Numbered from the stretch's first letter, positions 39,766-48,636 are shown. The stretch: DNA of 62,395 nucleotides from JALOAT01 sp041677345 (GCA_041677345.1 JBAYQE010000006.1:1-62395), one strand, 5' to 3'. Made by a program: numbers and translations. Notes: generated from the sequence alone by a model not told the origin.

Positions 39766-41172
39766 TTATTCACGTCGCCAAGTGGTGCCACCGGCACCGT
39801 CCTCAAGCACGATGCCCTGGGCCTTGAGGCTATCGCGGATACGATCGGCTTCGGCCCAGTCTTTCGCCTTGCGCGCGGCGAGGCGCGCGGCGATTGCCGC
39901 TCCGATTTCGGCATCCGAAAGTCCACCCTCCGCTGCCGGTGCACCCCGTAGAAACGCCATCGGATCGCGCTCCAACAGACCCAGCAGGCTGCCTAACTGC
40001 TTTAGCAGCGCGCCATGGCGTGCCGCGGCAGGCGCATCGATGTTGCGCAAGCGGTTCACTTCTCGTGCCAAATCGAACAGCACGGCAATGGCCTCAGGAG
40101 TGCCGAAGTCGTCATCCATGGCCGCAAAAAAGCGTTGCTCGAAATCCGTGGTCTCTATGGGTTCCGCTGCATCCAGGCCACGCAGCGCCGTGTAGAGCGT
40201 AGTGAGTGCACCCTTGGCCTGGTCCAGGTGCTGGTCCGAATAATTGAGAGGGCTGCGGTAATGGCTGGCAAGGATGAAGTAGCGCACTACTTCGGGGTCG
40301 TACTTGGCCAACACGTCGCGGATCGTAAAGAAGTTCCCCAGCGATTTGGACATCTTTTCGTTGTCCACACGCACGAAACCGTTGTGCATCCAGTAATTCA
40401 CGAAGGTGCAGCCACAGGCGGCCTCGCTCTGGGCGATCTCGTTTTCGTGGTGCGGGAACTGCAGGTCGAGCCCGCCGCCGTGGATGTCGAAATGTTCGCC
40501 CAGGCAACGGGTGGACATGGCCGAGCACTCGATGTGCCAGCCGGGTCGGCCGTGGCCCCAGGGCGAATCCCAGGCCGGCTCGCCGGGCTTGGCAGCCTTC
40601 CACAACACGAAATCGAGCGGGTCATCCTTCGCCTCGTCCACGGCCACACGCTCGCCGGCGCGCAGGTCGTCGGGGTTTTTGCCCGAGAGCCTGCCGTAGC
40701 CCTTGAAGCGACTCACGTCGTAATAGACGTCACCGTTCGCCGCCGGGTAGGCGTAGCCCTTTTCGATCAAGGTGCGCACCATGGCGATGATGTCTTCCAT
40801 GTGCAAGGTGGCGCGCGGCTCGGCATCGGGACGCAACACACCCAATGCCGTGGCGTCCTCGTTCATGTAGCCGACGAAACGCTCCGTGAGTGTCTGGATG
40901 CTCTCGCCGCGTTCGTTGGCGCGCTTGATGATCTTGTCGTCGATATCGGTGATGTTGCGCACGTAGGTGACGTGCTCATTCCCGAATACGTGGCGCAGAT
41001 AGCGGTTGACCACGTCGAACACCACCAGCACACGCGCATGGCCGATGTGGCAATAGTCGTACACCGTCATGCCGCACACGTACATGCGCACCCGCCGCGC
41101 ATCGATGGGAACGAAGTCCTCCTTGCGCTTGGTCAGGTTGTTGTGGATCTGAAGCTTGTGCTGGTATGCCAT
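39766..41172 (-). CDS. cysS: Cysteinyl-tRNA synthetase
   Basis: A 468-residue class I aminoacyl-tRNA synthetase. The HIGH motif appears in DYCHIGHARV and KMSKS as NEKMSKSLGNFFTIRD. Zinc ligands are expected at the early Cys (MYVCGMTVYD), Cys in HIECSAMS and the following His/Glu (FPHHENEIAQ). It charges tRNA-Cys. It is downstream of gltX on the same strand, with a repeat element between. The start codon lies immediately after a repeat arm, and only a weak GAG-type SD is visible. Confidence 0.96.
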   Translation of the reverse strand: MAYQHKLQIHNNLTKRKEDFVPIDARRVRMYVCGMTVYDYCHIGHARVLVVFDVVNRYLRHVFGNEHVTYVRNITDIDDKIIKRANERGESIQTLTERFVGYMNEDATALGVLRPDAEPRATLHMEDIIAMVRTLIEKGYAYPAANGDVYYDVSRFKGYGRLSGKNPDDLRAGERVAVDEAKDDPLDFVLWKAAKPGEPAWDSPWGHGRPGWHIECSAMSTRCLGEHFDIHGGGLDLQFPHHENEIAQSEAACGCTFVNYWMHNGFVRVDNEKMSKSLGNFFTIRDVLAKYDPEVVRYFILASHYRSPLNYSDQHLDQAKGALTTLYTALRGLDAAEPIETTDFEQRFFAAMDDDFGTPEAIAVLFDLAREVNRLRNIDAPAAARHGALLKQLGSLLGLLERDPMAFLRGAPAAEGGLSDAEIGAAIAARLAARKAKDWAEADRIRDSLKAQGIVLEDGAGGTTWRRE

Positions 41173-41185
41173 AGGTTTCTCGGAG

Positions 41186-41303
41186 AAAAGCGCTAACCAC
41201 GGGGAACACGGGGGACACGGGGAAGAAAGAGGGGGCTGGGAACGCTACGGCCTTGTCCCGCTCTTGCCCCGTGTTCCCCGTGTCCCCCGTCGTTCATGCT
41301 TTT
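41186..41303. repeat. ACACGGGG-type inverted repeat between cysS and gltX
   Basis: The left arm (41186-41225) reads AAAAGCGCTAACCACGGGG then AACACGGGGGACACGGGG. The right arm (41262-41303) is the inverted counterpart, ending GTTCATGCTTTT. About 36 bp separate the arms. The right arm runs into gltX and supplies its last sense codons and stop (ACA-AAA-GCA-TGA). Confidence 0.7.
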
Positions 41304-42697
41304 GTAGCACAGGCCTCGAGGCGGCGGCGGGCGCGCTCGGGGCCGATGAGGGGCAGCAGGCGCGCCATTTCGGGGCCGCCCATGTCGCCGGTGAGGGCGG
41401 CACGCAGGGGCATGAACAAGGCCTTGCCCTTGGCGCCGGTGGCGGTCTTCACCGCTTCGGTGAAGGCCTTGAAATCGATACCATGGACGTCGAGCGCAAC
41501 CACGGCGGCCTGGAAAAAGGATGTACCCGCCGTGGCCACCGCTTCGCGGGCGCCGTCGTTGAGGATGAGCGGTTCAGCAAAGACCGCTTCGGCCCAATGC
41601 AGCGCCTGGGACGGGAAACTCACGTTGGGACGCACTGCCTCGGTGAACGCCTCCGCATGCTCCTGCGGCACGCGCGCGTGTACCGCCGGCCCCATCCAGG
41701 CCCACAGCTCGGCGCTGCTCGAAGCGGCGATGGCCAGATGCTGCCAATGCAATAATTGGTGCGCATCGTAACGTGCCGGCGCACGGCCCAGGCGCGCCAC
41801 CTCGAAGGCGGCAGCGAGTCCGTCGATGGACAGCAGCGCATCGCTCTCGTAGCTATGACCGAGGCGCGCCAGATAATTGGCCACCGCCGCCGGTAAATAA
41901 CCCTCGGCGCGCAGGTCGCGCACGCTGCGGCTGCCGTTTCGCTTGGAAAGTGGGGCACCATCATGACCGACGATGAGGCTGAGATGCCCGTAAGAGGGTA
42001 CCGGCAAGCCGAGCGCCTGCAGCATGAGGATCTGGCGCGGGGTATTGGTGAGGTGGTCCTCGCCACGCAGCACATGGGTAATGCCCATGAGTGCATCATC
42101 CACGGCATTGCAAAAGAAAAAGGCCGGCGAGCCGTCGGCTCGACGAATGATGAAATCACCCATGTCGCTGCCACGGAACAGCTTTTCACCCTGCACCAGG
42201 TCGGTGAACGCGACCACCGCTTCATCGGCCACCCGGAAGCGCAGCGTGGGCTTCAGCCCGCGCGCGAGCCTCTCCCCCACCTCGGCGGGTGACAGTCGCG
42301 CACACTTGCCGCTGTAGCGTGGTGCCTTGCCGGCGGCGCGCTGCGCGGCGCGGGACAGCTCCAGTTCCTCGGGGGTACAGAAACAGGGATAGGCCAGGCC
42401 CGCCTGTTCCAACTGGTGATAATGGTGGGCATAGATCCCATCCCGCTCCGACTGGAAGTACGGCCCCTGCTCGCCACCCGCGGCCGGGCCTTCGTCCCAG
42501 GGCAGCCCCAACCACCAGAGGTCTTCCTGCAGGGCCGCGGTGAATTCGCCGCGCGAACGCTCGCGATCGGTGTCTTCGATGCGCAGCACGAACCGGCCTT
42601 GTCGGTTGCGTGCGAACAAGGCGCTGAACAGCGCCGTGCGGGCATTGCCCAGGTGCAGGAAGCCGGTGGGACTGGGAGCGAATCGGGTCTTGAGCAT
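41294..42697 (-). CDS. gltX: Glutamyl-tRNA synthetase
   Basis: A 467-residue class I synthetase. The HIGH equivalent is HLGNA in APSPTGFLHLGNARTALF. A zinc-type CFC...YSGKC cluster lies near residues 100-125. The KMSKS equivalent is LSKRNGSRSV. The start at 42697 (MLKTRFAPSPTG) fits the family; the longer frame is not supported. The KMSKS region and the C-terminal half differ from the usual KLSKRHGA form, so it may be a GluRS2-type paralogue. It is divergent from ppiA and lies upstream of cysS. Confidence 0.93.
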   Translation of the reverse strand: MLKTRFAPSPTGFLHLGNARTALFSALFARNRQGRFVLRIEDTDRERSRGEFTAALQEDLWWLGLPWDEGPAAGGEQGPYFQSERDGIYAHHYHQLEQAGLAYPCFCTPEELELSRAAQRAAGKAPRYSGKCARLSPAEVGERLARGLKPTLRFRVADEAVVAFTDLVQGEKLFRGSDMGDFIIRRADGSPAFFFCNAVDDALMGITHVLRGEDHLTNTPRQILMLQALGLPVPSYGHLSLIVGHDGAPLSKRNGSRSVRDLRAEGYLPAAVANYLARLGHSYESDALLSIDGLAAAFEVARLGRAPARYDAHQLLHWQHLAIAASSSAELWAWMGPAVHARVPQEHAEAFTEAVRPNVSFPSQALHWAEAVFAEPLILNDGAREAVATAGTSFFQAAVVALDVHGIDFKAFTEAVKTATGAKGKALFMPLRAALTGDMGGPEMARLLPLIGPERARRRLEACATKA

Positions 42698-42847
42698 AGG
42701 GGCCAAATGGTAGCGGAATCGTGGGGACGGCACCAAACCCGGGCGCGCCCGCGGCTCGGTCCGCCGTGCATACTACCTACGCTTGGACCGTGGCCGGCGC
42801 GACAGCATACCGGTATGATGGCTGCTTTGCCCGGAAAGGAAACCCAG

Positions 42848-43441
42848 ATGAAGCGAATCCTGCTTGCGCTGATGCTGAACACCCTGGCCCTTGGCACCGC
42901 CATGGCGGCCGACAATCCGCGCGTGCGCCTCGAAACCGGCCTCGGGGACATCGTCGTGGAACTCTATCCCGAGAAGGCGCCAAAGACAGTGGAAAACTTC
43001 CTGCAGTACGTGAAGGACGGCCACTACGACGGCACCATTTTTCATCGCGTCATCGACGGTTTCATGATCCAGGGTGGCGGCTTCACCCGTGACATGGTCC
43101 AGAAACCCACCCGTGGCCCCGTCATGAACGAGGCCGACAACGGTCTGCGCAATACTGTGGGCACCATCGCCATGGCGCGCACCAACGATCCGCACTCCGC
43201 CACCGCCCAGTTCTACATCAACGTCGCCAACAACTCGGCTCTCGATTTCCGCGAAAAGACACCGCGCGCCTGGGGCTATGCCGTGTTCGGCCGCGTGGTG
43301 AAAGGCATGGACACCGTGGGCAAGATCAAGTCTGTCCCGACCACATCGGTCGGCCACTATCAAGATGTCCCGCGTGAGCCCATCGTCATCCGCAAGGCCA
43401 CCCTGCTTTCCACTGTCGAGAACCAAGGAGACCAACAATGA
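42848..43441 (+). CDS. ppiA: Periplasmic cyclophilin peptidyl-prolyl isomerase
   Basis: A 197-residue cyclophilin with a signal peptide (KRILLALMLNTLALGTAMA). The catalytic core is seen in TIFHRVIDGFMIQGGG, the SATAQFYINVANN segment and GYAVFGRVVKGMD. It isomerises X-Pro bonds in the periplasm. Its stop overlaps the start of ppiB by 4 bases, so the periplasmic and cytoplasmic forms are co-translated, probably after a tandem duplication. Confidence 0.94.
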   Translation: MKRILLALMLNTLALGTAMAADNPRVRLETGLGDIVVELYPEKAPKTVENFLQYVKDGHYDGTIFHRVIDGFMIQGGGFTRDMVQKPTRGPVMNEADNGLRNTVGTIAMARTNDPHSATAQFYINVANNSALDFREKTPRAWGYAVFGRVVKGMDTVGKIKSVPTTSVGHYQDVPREPIVIRKATLLSTVENQGDQQ

Positions 43442-43932
43442 TCCGTATCAACACCAATTACGGCGCCATCGAGCTCGAGCTCGATGCCGAGAAGGCGCCG
43501 GTGACGGTGGAGAATTTCCTCACCTATGCAGGCGAGGGATTTTACAACGGTACGCTGTTCCATCGCGTCATCGACGGCTTCATGATCCAGGGCGGCGGCA
43601 TGCTGCCAGGCATGATCGACAAGCGCGGCGAACATGCCCCCATCAAGAACGAGGCCGACAACGGCCTGCCCAATGAGCGCGGCACCATCGCCATGGCCCG
43701 TACCATGGACCCGCACTCCGCCACCAGCCAGTTTTTCATCAACGTGGCCAACAACACCTTCCTGAACTTCCGTGCACCCACCCGCGATGGTTGGGGTTAC
43801 TGCGTATTCGGCAAGGTGACCAACGGCATGGATGTGGTGGACAAGATCAAAGGTGTGGCCACCACCAGCCGCAGCGGCCATCAGGATGTACCGGCGGAAG
43901 ATGTGGTCATCGAGAGCGTCGAAGTGATCTAA
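43438..43932 (+). CDS. ppiB: Cytoplasmic cyclophilin peptidyl-prolyl isomerase
   Basis: A 164-residue cyclophilin without a signal peptide. TLFHRVIDGFMIQGGGMLPGM, SATSQFFINVANN and GYCVFGKVTNGMDVVDKIKG mark the fold and active site. It is very similar to the upstream ppiA product. It is followed by lpxH 79 bp downstream, the usual ppiB-lpxH pair. Confidence 0.95.
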   Translation: MIRINTNYGAIELELDAEKAPVTVENFLTYAGEGFYNGTLFHRVIDGFMIQGGGMLPGMIDKRGEHAPIKNEADNGLPNERGTIAMARTMDPHSATSQFFINVANNTFLNFRAPTRDGWGYCVFGKVTNGMDVVDKIKGVATTSRSGHQDVPAEDVVIESVEVI

Positions 43933-44011
43933 AAACCCCATGGCGCCTGATGCGTTGCACGCCGGCCAACTCATCCGGCGCCAACACATCGCTCCACGCT
44001 TGAATACCGCA

Positions 44012-44728
44012 ATGTTCCTGTTTGTTTCCGATCTCCACCTGAGCGCGTCGCGCCCCGAGGTCACCGGACTTTTCCTGCGTCTCCTGCGGGAGTACGCGCC
44101 TGGCTGTGAAGGTCTGTACATCCTCGGAGACCTGTTCGAGGCGTGGCTGGGCGATGACCTGGTGCTGCCGGAATACGCACCCGTCGTAGCCGCGCTGAAG
44201 ACCCTCACGTCGGCGGGTACGCCGGTGTACGTGCAGCACGGCAATCGCGACTTCCTGCTCGGCGAGGACTTCGCTGCGGCGAGCGGATGTGAACTGCTGC
44301 CGGAGGCCTACGTAATGGAACTGCATGGCGAGCGCACCCTGCTGTTGCACGGGGACACGCTCTGCACGGACGATCACGAATACCAGGCCATGCGCGCACA
44401 GTTGCGCCGTCCCGATTTCATCGCCGCCTTCCTTGCCAAGCCCAGCGCGGAACGCATCGCCTTCGCCCGCTCCCTGCGAGAGCGCAGCCAGGCCGAGACC
44501 AGCCGCAAATCCGAATACATCATGGACGTCAATGCCGACGCGGTGGTATCCGCAGCGCGCCACCATCAGGCGGTACGTATCATCCACGGCCACACCCACC
44601 GTGCCGGCGTGCACACCCACGACGTGGATGGCCGTACGCTGGAGCGTATCGTGTTGGGCGACTGGAATGAAAAAGGCAGCATCGCCGTCTGTGACGCAGC
44701 AGGTTGCCATCTGAAAAGCTTCCCCTGA
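44012..44728 (+). CDS. lpxH: UDP-2,3-diacylglucosamine hydrolase
   Basis: A 238-residue metallophosphoesterase that converts UDP-2,3-diacylglucosamine to lipid X in lipid A biosynthesis, at the inner face of the inner membrane. Metal-site motifs are SDLHL, LGDLFEAWLGDD, HGNRDFLLG, LLLHGDTLCTDD and IIHGHTHRAG. The start at 44012 (MFLFVSDLHL) matches the family. The reading frame extends upstream, but without family similarity. It ends directly before a tandem REP-like element. Confidence 0.95.
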   Translation: MFLFVSDLHLSASRPEVTGLFLRLLREYAPGCEGLYILGDLFEAWLGDDLVLPEYAPVVAALKTLTSAGTPVYVQHGNRDFLLGEDFAAASGCELLPEAYVMELHGERTLLLHGDTLCTDDHEYQAMRAQLRRPDFIAAFLAKPSAERIAFARSLRERSQAETSRKSEYIMDVNADAVVSAARHHQAVRIIHGHTHRAGVHTHDVDGRTLERIVLGDWNEKGSIAVCDAAGCHLKSFP

Positions 44729-44730
44729 GC

Positions 44731-44935
44731 GGCGCACCGGGCGCGAATGGTTTGCCGAAACCGCGCTGGTGCGTCGAGAATCGCGGCCGATGGCCGCTCC
44801 TACAGGGGGAATTATCCACCGCAGTTTGAGGCCTCGCGTGTAGGAGCGCCCACCGGGCGCGAATGGTTTGTAGAAACCACGGCGGTGACACCAACAATCG
44901 CGGCCGGTGGCCGCTTCCAGCCGGGCTACACATCC
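44731..44935. repeat. Tandem BIME-like pair of REP units after lpxH
   Basis: Two related units of about 75 bp lie in tandem. A 20-bp block CACCGGGCGCGAATGGTTTG is identical at 44735-44754 and 44851-44870. Each unit ends with an inverted REP (ATCGCGGCCG(A/G)TGGCCGCT...). The head TGTAGGAGCG at 44840-44849 is the REP head known from pseudomonads. The element fills the gap between convergent lpxH and the DUF3108-like gene. Confidence 0.7.
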
Positions 44936-44941
44936 ATCACG

Positions 44942-45637
44942 CTATTTGATTGCGGTGATATTGAAGCGGCGGTAATCAGTGGGCAACGTGAACAGCGTCG
45001 GAGCCATTTCGACATCCGCGCGAAAGTCGACCAGGGACCAGCGACGGCCGTTGTATTCGTGCTGTTGAATGGGCAAACCGAAGCGCAGCGGCCAGCCGGG
45101 GGCGTAGATGTTGATGGCGAGATCACACGCACCCTGCACGTCTGCGGGGATGTGCGGAATCAGCGCGGCATGCTCCCCGGCCAACACCTTCTGCATGTCC
45201 GCCATCGCCGCCACTGCGTCGGGCATGAGCCCGGGCACAACCACCGCGTCCAGGCACAAGCGCTCGCCTGCATACAGTTGTCGCCGTACCGCGGTGCGTC
45301 CACCCACGCGCGGCGCTCCTTCACCCAGCCCCACTTCCCTTTCATTGAGATGCAACGATTGGGGTGGCGGCTGCTTCACGGCCCGCCAGTGGATCTCGCC
45401 GATGGTGCGATCAGCGTGCACCACGTTGTAAATGACGCGTGCCTTGCGGTCATAGAGCACGAAATCACCCGCCTCCGCGCCGTCATCGAGGCGCAGGTAA
45501 TCGGGCGTGATCAAATAGCGGGCAGGCGCCGCATCCACGCCCGGCTCGGCCATTTCGTAGAGCAGCGTGGCAACGGGCGCGGCCTGCAATGCAGGTGGGC
45601 AGAATGCGAGCAGCACGGTCGCAAGCAGACGCTTCAT
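44942..45637 (-). CDS. Hypothetical secreted protein
   Basis: A 231-residue protein with a signal peptide (KRLLATVLLAFCPPALQA). It is mostly beta-strand in appearance (TLLYEMAEPG, RYLITPDYLRLDDG, VLYDRKARVIYNV), with a Cys pair in the mature part. I do not recognise the family; the overall pattern resembles periplasmic lipid-binding-like hypothetical proteins. It is downstream of the ferritin-like gene (10-bp gap, same strand), so they may be co-expressed. Confidence 0.6.
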   Translation of the reverse strand: MKRLLATVLLAFCPPALQAAPVATLLYEMAEPGVDAAPARYLITPDYLRLDDGAEAGDFVLYDRKARVIYNVVHADRTIGEIHWRAVKQPPPQSLHLNEREVGLGEGAPRVGGRTAVRRQLYAGERLCLDAVVVPGLMPDAVAAMADMQKVLAGEHAALIPHIPADVQGACDLAINIYAPGWPLRFGLPIQQHEYNGRRWSLVDFRADVEMAPTLFTLPTDYRRFNITAIK

Positions 45638-45647
45638 GGAACCTCAT

Positions 45648-46442
45648 TCACAGGTGTTCGAGTTGGGTGAGTTCGTTCGCGGAAAACCCCGCCGCCAAAC
45701 GCGCCTCACGATGGAAAGGACCGCGCAAGCCACCCTTGAGATGACGCGCAATGAGTTCGCGGTATGCGGCCTCCGGCTCCAGGCCACGCGCCGCACACAG
45801 ATAACGGAACCAGCGATCGCCTGCGGCCACATGACCTACTTCATCCCGCAGGATCACATCCAGCAGCGCTGCGCCTTCCGTGTCGCCGCACGCGAGCAGT
45901 TTGGCCTTGATCCCTGGATTCACATCCAGCCCCCGTGCCTCCAACCCGCGCGGCACCAGCGCCATGCGTGCGAGCGCATCGTGGGCCGTTTTTTCGGCCA
46001 TCTGCCACAGGCCGCCGTGCGCAGGAAAATCACCATAATCGTAGTCAAGCCCGCGCAGATGTCCGCGCAGCATCTCGAAATGGTCGACCTCCTCTTCCGC
46101 GATGCGCAGCCAATCACCGTAATATTCGGCGGGCAGTCCGTGGAACCGGCAGGCGTGATCGAGGGCGAGATTGATGGCCGTGAATTCGATGTGGGTGATG
46201 GCGTGGAACAGCACCGCCCGGCCTTCCGGTGAATCAGTCCGGCGCTCCACCAGTTCGCGCGGAGGCACCAGTTCCGGCCGCGCCGGGCGGCCCGCGGGCG
46301 GCGGCAACGGTGCGTCATCCTCCAGCATGAGTTCGCCGCGGCGCCAGGCGAGCGCCGCCGCGCGCGTGAGCGCGAGCTTCTCCTCTACGTCACAAGCCGC
46401 CAGACAGGCGCCTACCGTCGCAAAAAATCCGGCTTTTTCCAT
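45648..46442 (-). CDS. DUF455 ferritin-like di-iron protein
   Basis: A 264-residue helical protein of the DUF455 ferritin-like group. Probable di-iron ligands are Glu86 (THIEFTAINLALDHA), Glu118/His121 (AEEEVDHFEML) and Glu201/His204 (LRDEVGHVAAGD), giving two ExxH motifs. Members resemble the tRNA hydroxylase MiaE in fold but the substrate is not established. It stands in front of the secreted-protein gene; a large palindromic element separates it from glxK. Confidence 0.8.
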   Translation of the reverse strand: MEKAGFFATVGACLAACDVEEKLALTRAAALAWRRGELMLEDDAPLPPPAGRPARPELVPPRELVERRTDSPEGRAVLFHAITHIEFTAINLALDHACRFHGLPAEYYGDWLRIAEEEVDHFEMLRGHLRGLDYDYGDFPAHGGLWQMAEKTAHDALARMALVPRGLEARGLDVNPGIKAKLLACGDTEGAALLDVILRDEVGHVAAGDRWFRYLCAARGLEPEAAYRELIARHLKGGLRGPFHREARLAAGFSANELTQLEHL

Positions 46443-46481
46443 GGCGTGATTCTACCAAGCCGTCGCAAGGCCCGTTTAGTA

Positions 46482-46618
46482 AAGTCCGCAAATGAACGCT
46501 AATGAACCCAAAGTCGTAGGTCGCGTTGCGAAGCTACGCGACATCTTCCGACCGCGCTGTGTCACGTAGGCGCTGCGCGCCAACGTGACCTACGACTTTT
46601 GCGTTCATTTGCGGACTT
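46482..46618. repeat. Large nested palindrome between glxK and the ferritin-like gene
   Basis: Outer arms AAGTCCGCAAATGAACGC (46482-46499) and its exact complement (46601-46618) match over 18 bp. Inside, two related palindromes lie inverted to each other. One is 46513-46542, with a GTCGCGT/ACGCGAC stem. The other is 46561-46594, with a GTCACGT/ACGTGAC stem and an inner GGCGC/GCGCC. The second is repeated exactly at 49936-49969. The right outer arm encodes the end of glxK. Confidence 0.8.
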
Positions 46619-47840
46619 CTTGCATCCTCAGGCCGAGGATGAGGTCCATGACGTTGGTGCCGGTGGGTCCGGTGGCAATGAGGTCACCGCTGGCTTCGAG
46701 GAAGCTGCCTGCATCGGCGCGGGCGATGGATTCGTCAAGGCGGTAACCCCCGTCTTCACCGCGCTTGAACGTGTACCCGTCCACCAGCGCGCCGGCATCT
46801 TCGCCCGGCCCGTCGCTGCCGTCGGTGCCGGCGGCCAGCACACTGATGCCGTCGTGGCCGGCGATGCGGGCGGCCACGAGCAGTGCCAGGTGCTGGCAGC
46901 GTCCTCCGCGGCCCGGTTCAGGTGGCAGGCGCAGCGTCGCTTCGCCACCCCACATGTGCAGGCCGGAACCGGAGGCGATAAGCGCGTCGGTCACTTGCCG
47001 GGCGACCTCGGCCACGTCGCCCGTGAGCAGGCTGTCGTGGACGATGACGGAAATGCCTGCCTCGCCGGCAGCACGTGCCGCCGCATCGCGTGCATCGCGA
47101 TTGGAAGCGATCACGTGGGTCTCGATGGTGCGAAAGCACGGATCGTCCGGCGCGGGCGGCATGCTATCGGCCAGCAATGCGTCGATGTCTGCGGGCAAGG
47201 ACGGCAGGGGCAGCTGTGCGTGGGGATCAGGCACCAGTGGACCGGAGCCGATGACGGACGGTTCGTCACCCGGCACGTCAGAGATGAGCAGGCACAAGGT
47301 CGGGCGTCCCGCAAGGACGCGCGCCAGGCGCCCCTGCTTGATACGCGAAATGCGCTTGCGCACCTGGTTCATGGCGGCGATGTCCAGGCCCGCCCCCAGC
47401 AGGTGTGTGTTCACGCGCACCAGATCCGCGAGCGTCATACCCTCGGGCAGGACCTCCACCAGCGCCGAGGAACCGCCCGAGAGAAGGAACAGGAAGGGAT
47501 GTTCCGCCGGTGCGGCGCGAATGAACTCGAACAAGGCCTCGCCGGCTGCCAGACTCGCCTCATCGGGCAGCGGATGGCCCGCTTCCATGACGGTGGCTCG
47601 CCCCCGCAGGGCGGGGGCATGATAACCGTGCTTGGTGATAACCAGTGCGGATTCCACACCGCCGGCATCTAGCGCGCCCAGCGTCATGGCGGCAGCGGCC
47701 TTGCCGATGGCAACGACACGCCGCGTGACTACGGGACGGGTGGCAAGAAAATCGCGTACACGGCTGCGCCCATCCACCGCCGCAAGGGCTGCGCGGTAGG
47801 CCTGTAGCAGCGCACGGCGGGGATCACTCGCCGTTGTCAT
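46605..47840 (-). CDS. Glycerate 2-kinase (GckA/MOFRL family)
   Basis: A 411-residue DUF4147/MOFRL glycerate kinase, which phosphorylates D-glycerate to 2-phosphoglycerate. Family marks are VVAIGKAAAAMTLGALD, LFLLSGGSSALVEVLPEGMTL, INTHLLGAGL-type NTHLLGAGLDIAAMNQVRKRIS and the C-terminal AAGTDGSDGPGEDAGALVDG. The ATG at 47840 overlaps the 3' end of the carbonic anhydrase gene by 17 bp. The last residues, E-V-R-K, and the stop are encoded by a repeat arm also found at the end of metZ. Confidence 0.9.
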   Translation of the reverse strand: MTTASDPRRALLQAYRAALAAVDGRSRVRDFLATRPVVTRRVVAIGKAAAAMTLGALDAGGVESALVITKHGYHAPALRGRATVMEAGHPLPDEASLAAGEALFEFIRAAPAEHPFLFLLSGGSSALVEVLPEGMTLADLVRVNTHLLGAGLDIAAMNQVRKRISRIKQGRLARVLAGRPTLCLLISDVPGDEPSVIGSGPLVPDPHAQLPLPSLPADIDALLADSMPPAPDDPCFRTIETHVIASNRDARDAAARAAGEAGISVIVHDSLLTGDVAEVARQVTDALIASGSGLHMWGGEATLRLPPEPGRGGRCQHLALLVAARIAGHDGISVLAAGTDGSDGPGEDAGALVDGYTFKRGEDGGYRLDESIARADAGSFLEASGDLIATGPTGTNVMDLILGLRMQEVRK

Positions 47841-48480
47841 TCCAGATCCGGTAGGCATCGGGGATCTGGTTGATGCCGCTGAAACTCACCTTCAGGTCGC
47901 GCAGCAGGCCGTCCTCTATGCCGTAAATCCAGCCGTGGACCGACAGCTTCTGCCCACGTGCCCAGGCGTTCTGTACGATGGTCGTGTGGCACACATTACC
48001 CACCTGCGCGCGTACATTCAGCTCGCACAGCCGGTCGGCGCGTTCCTCGACGGGGAGCTGTGCGATGCGTTCAGCATACTGATGATAGATGTCCTTGATG
48101 TTCCGCAACCAGTTGTCGGTGAGGCCGTGGTCCTTCTTCTCCATGGCGGCCTTGACGCCGCCGCAGCCGTAGTGGCCGCACACGATGATGTGCTTCACCT
48201 GCAACACATCCACCGCATACTGGAGCACGGTCAGGCAATTGAAATCGGTGTGCACCACCACGTTCGCCACGTTGCGGTGGACAAACACGTCGCCCGGCAG
48301 CAGGCCCAGCAGCTCGTTGGCCGGCACGCGACTGTCGGCACAGCCGATCCACAGGTACTCCGGTGTCTGTTGCCTGGCAAGCGCAGGGAAGAATTCCGGA
48401 TCGTCCCGCGTCACCGCCTTGGCCCAACGCCGATTGTTGTCCAGCAGATGCTGCAAGGGATGCGAGCACTTTTCACACAT
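47824..48480 (-). CDS. can: Beta-carbonic anhydrase
   Basis: A 218-residue beta-class enzyme that interconverts CO2 and bicarbonate. Zinc ligands are Cys47, Asp49 (GCADSRVPANELLG), His103 and Cys106 (CGHYGCGGVK). Length and start (MCEKCSHPLQHLLDNNRRWA) match the Can group; the longer frame upstream reads through a repeat arm. AAGG lies before the ATG. It overlaps glxK, suggesting co-expression, possibly linking bicarbonate supply with C2/C3 acid metabolism. That link is inference. Confidence 0.95.
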   Translation of the reverse strand: MCEKCSHPLQHLLDNNRRWAKAVTRDDPEFFPALARQQTPEYLWIGCADSRVPANELLGLLPGDVFVHRNVANVVVHTDFNCLTVLQYAVDVLQVKHIIVCGHYGCGGVKAAMEKKDHGLTDNWLRNIKDIYHQYAERIAQLPVEERADRLCELNVRAQVGNVCHTTIVQNAWARGQKLSVHGWIYGIEDGLLRDLKVSFSGINQIPDAYRIWNDNGE

Positions 48481-48495
48481 GCCAGGAACCTTGAA

Positions 48496-48636
48496 TCCGC
48501 AAATGAACGCAAATGCGCAAATGCGCAAATGGGAGAGAGTACGCAGGATGAACACGAATCAATACAGCTCACGCTTGGCTGTTAGCCACTAATCTCCCTT
48601 CATCGCATTCGCGTTCATTTGCGCTCATTTGCGGAC
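48496..48636. repeat. CGCAAATGAACG-type inverted repeat between metZ and can
   Basis: The left arm (48496-48535) reads TCCGCAAATGAACGC then three AAATGCGC-like phrases and GGGAG. The right arm (48594-48636) is inverted, beginning CTCCC and ending CTCATTTGCGGAC. About 58 bp separate the arms, including a small TGGCT-GTT-AGCCA hairpin. The right arm encodes the V-R-K-stop end of metZ. Confidence 0.7.

Noticed and set aside
48496..48535. Short AAATGCGC tandem phrases suggesting a CRISPR or microsatellite
   Set aside because: Units are about 8 bp with no spacers and no cas genes. The block is one arm of an inverted repeat with a partner at 48594-48636.
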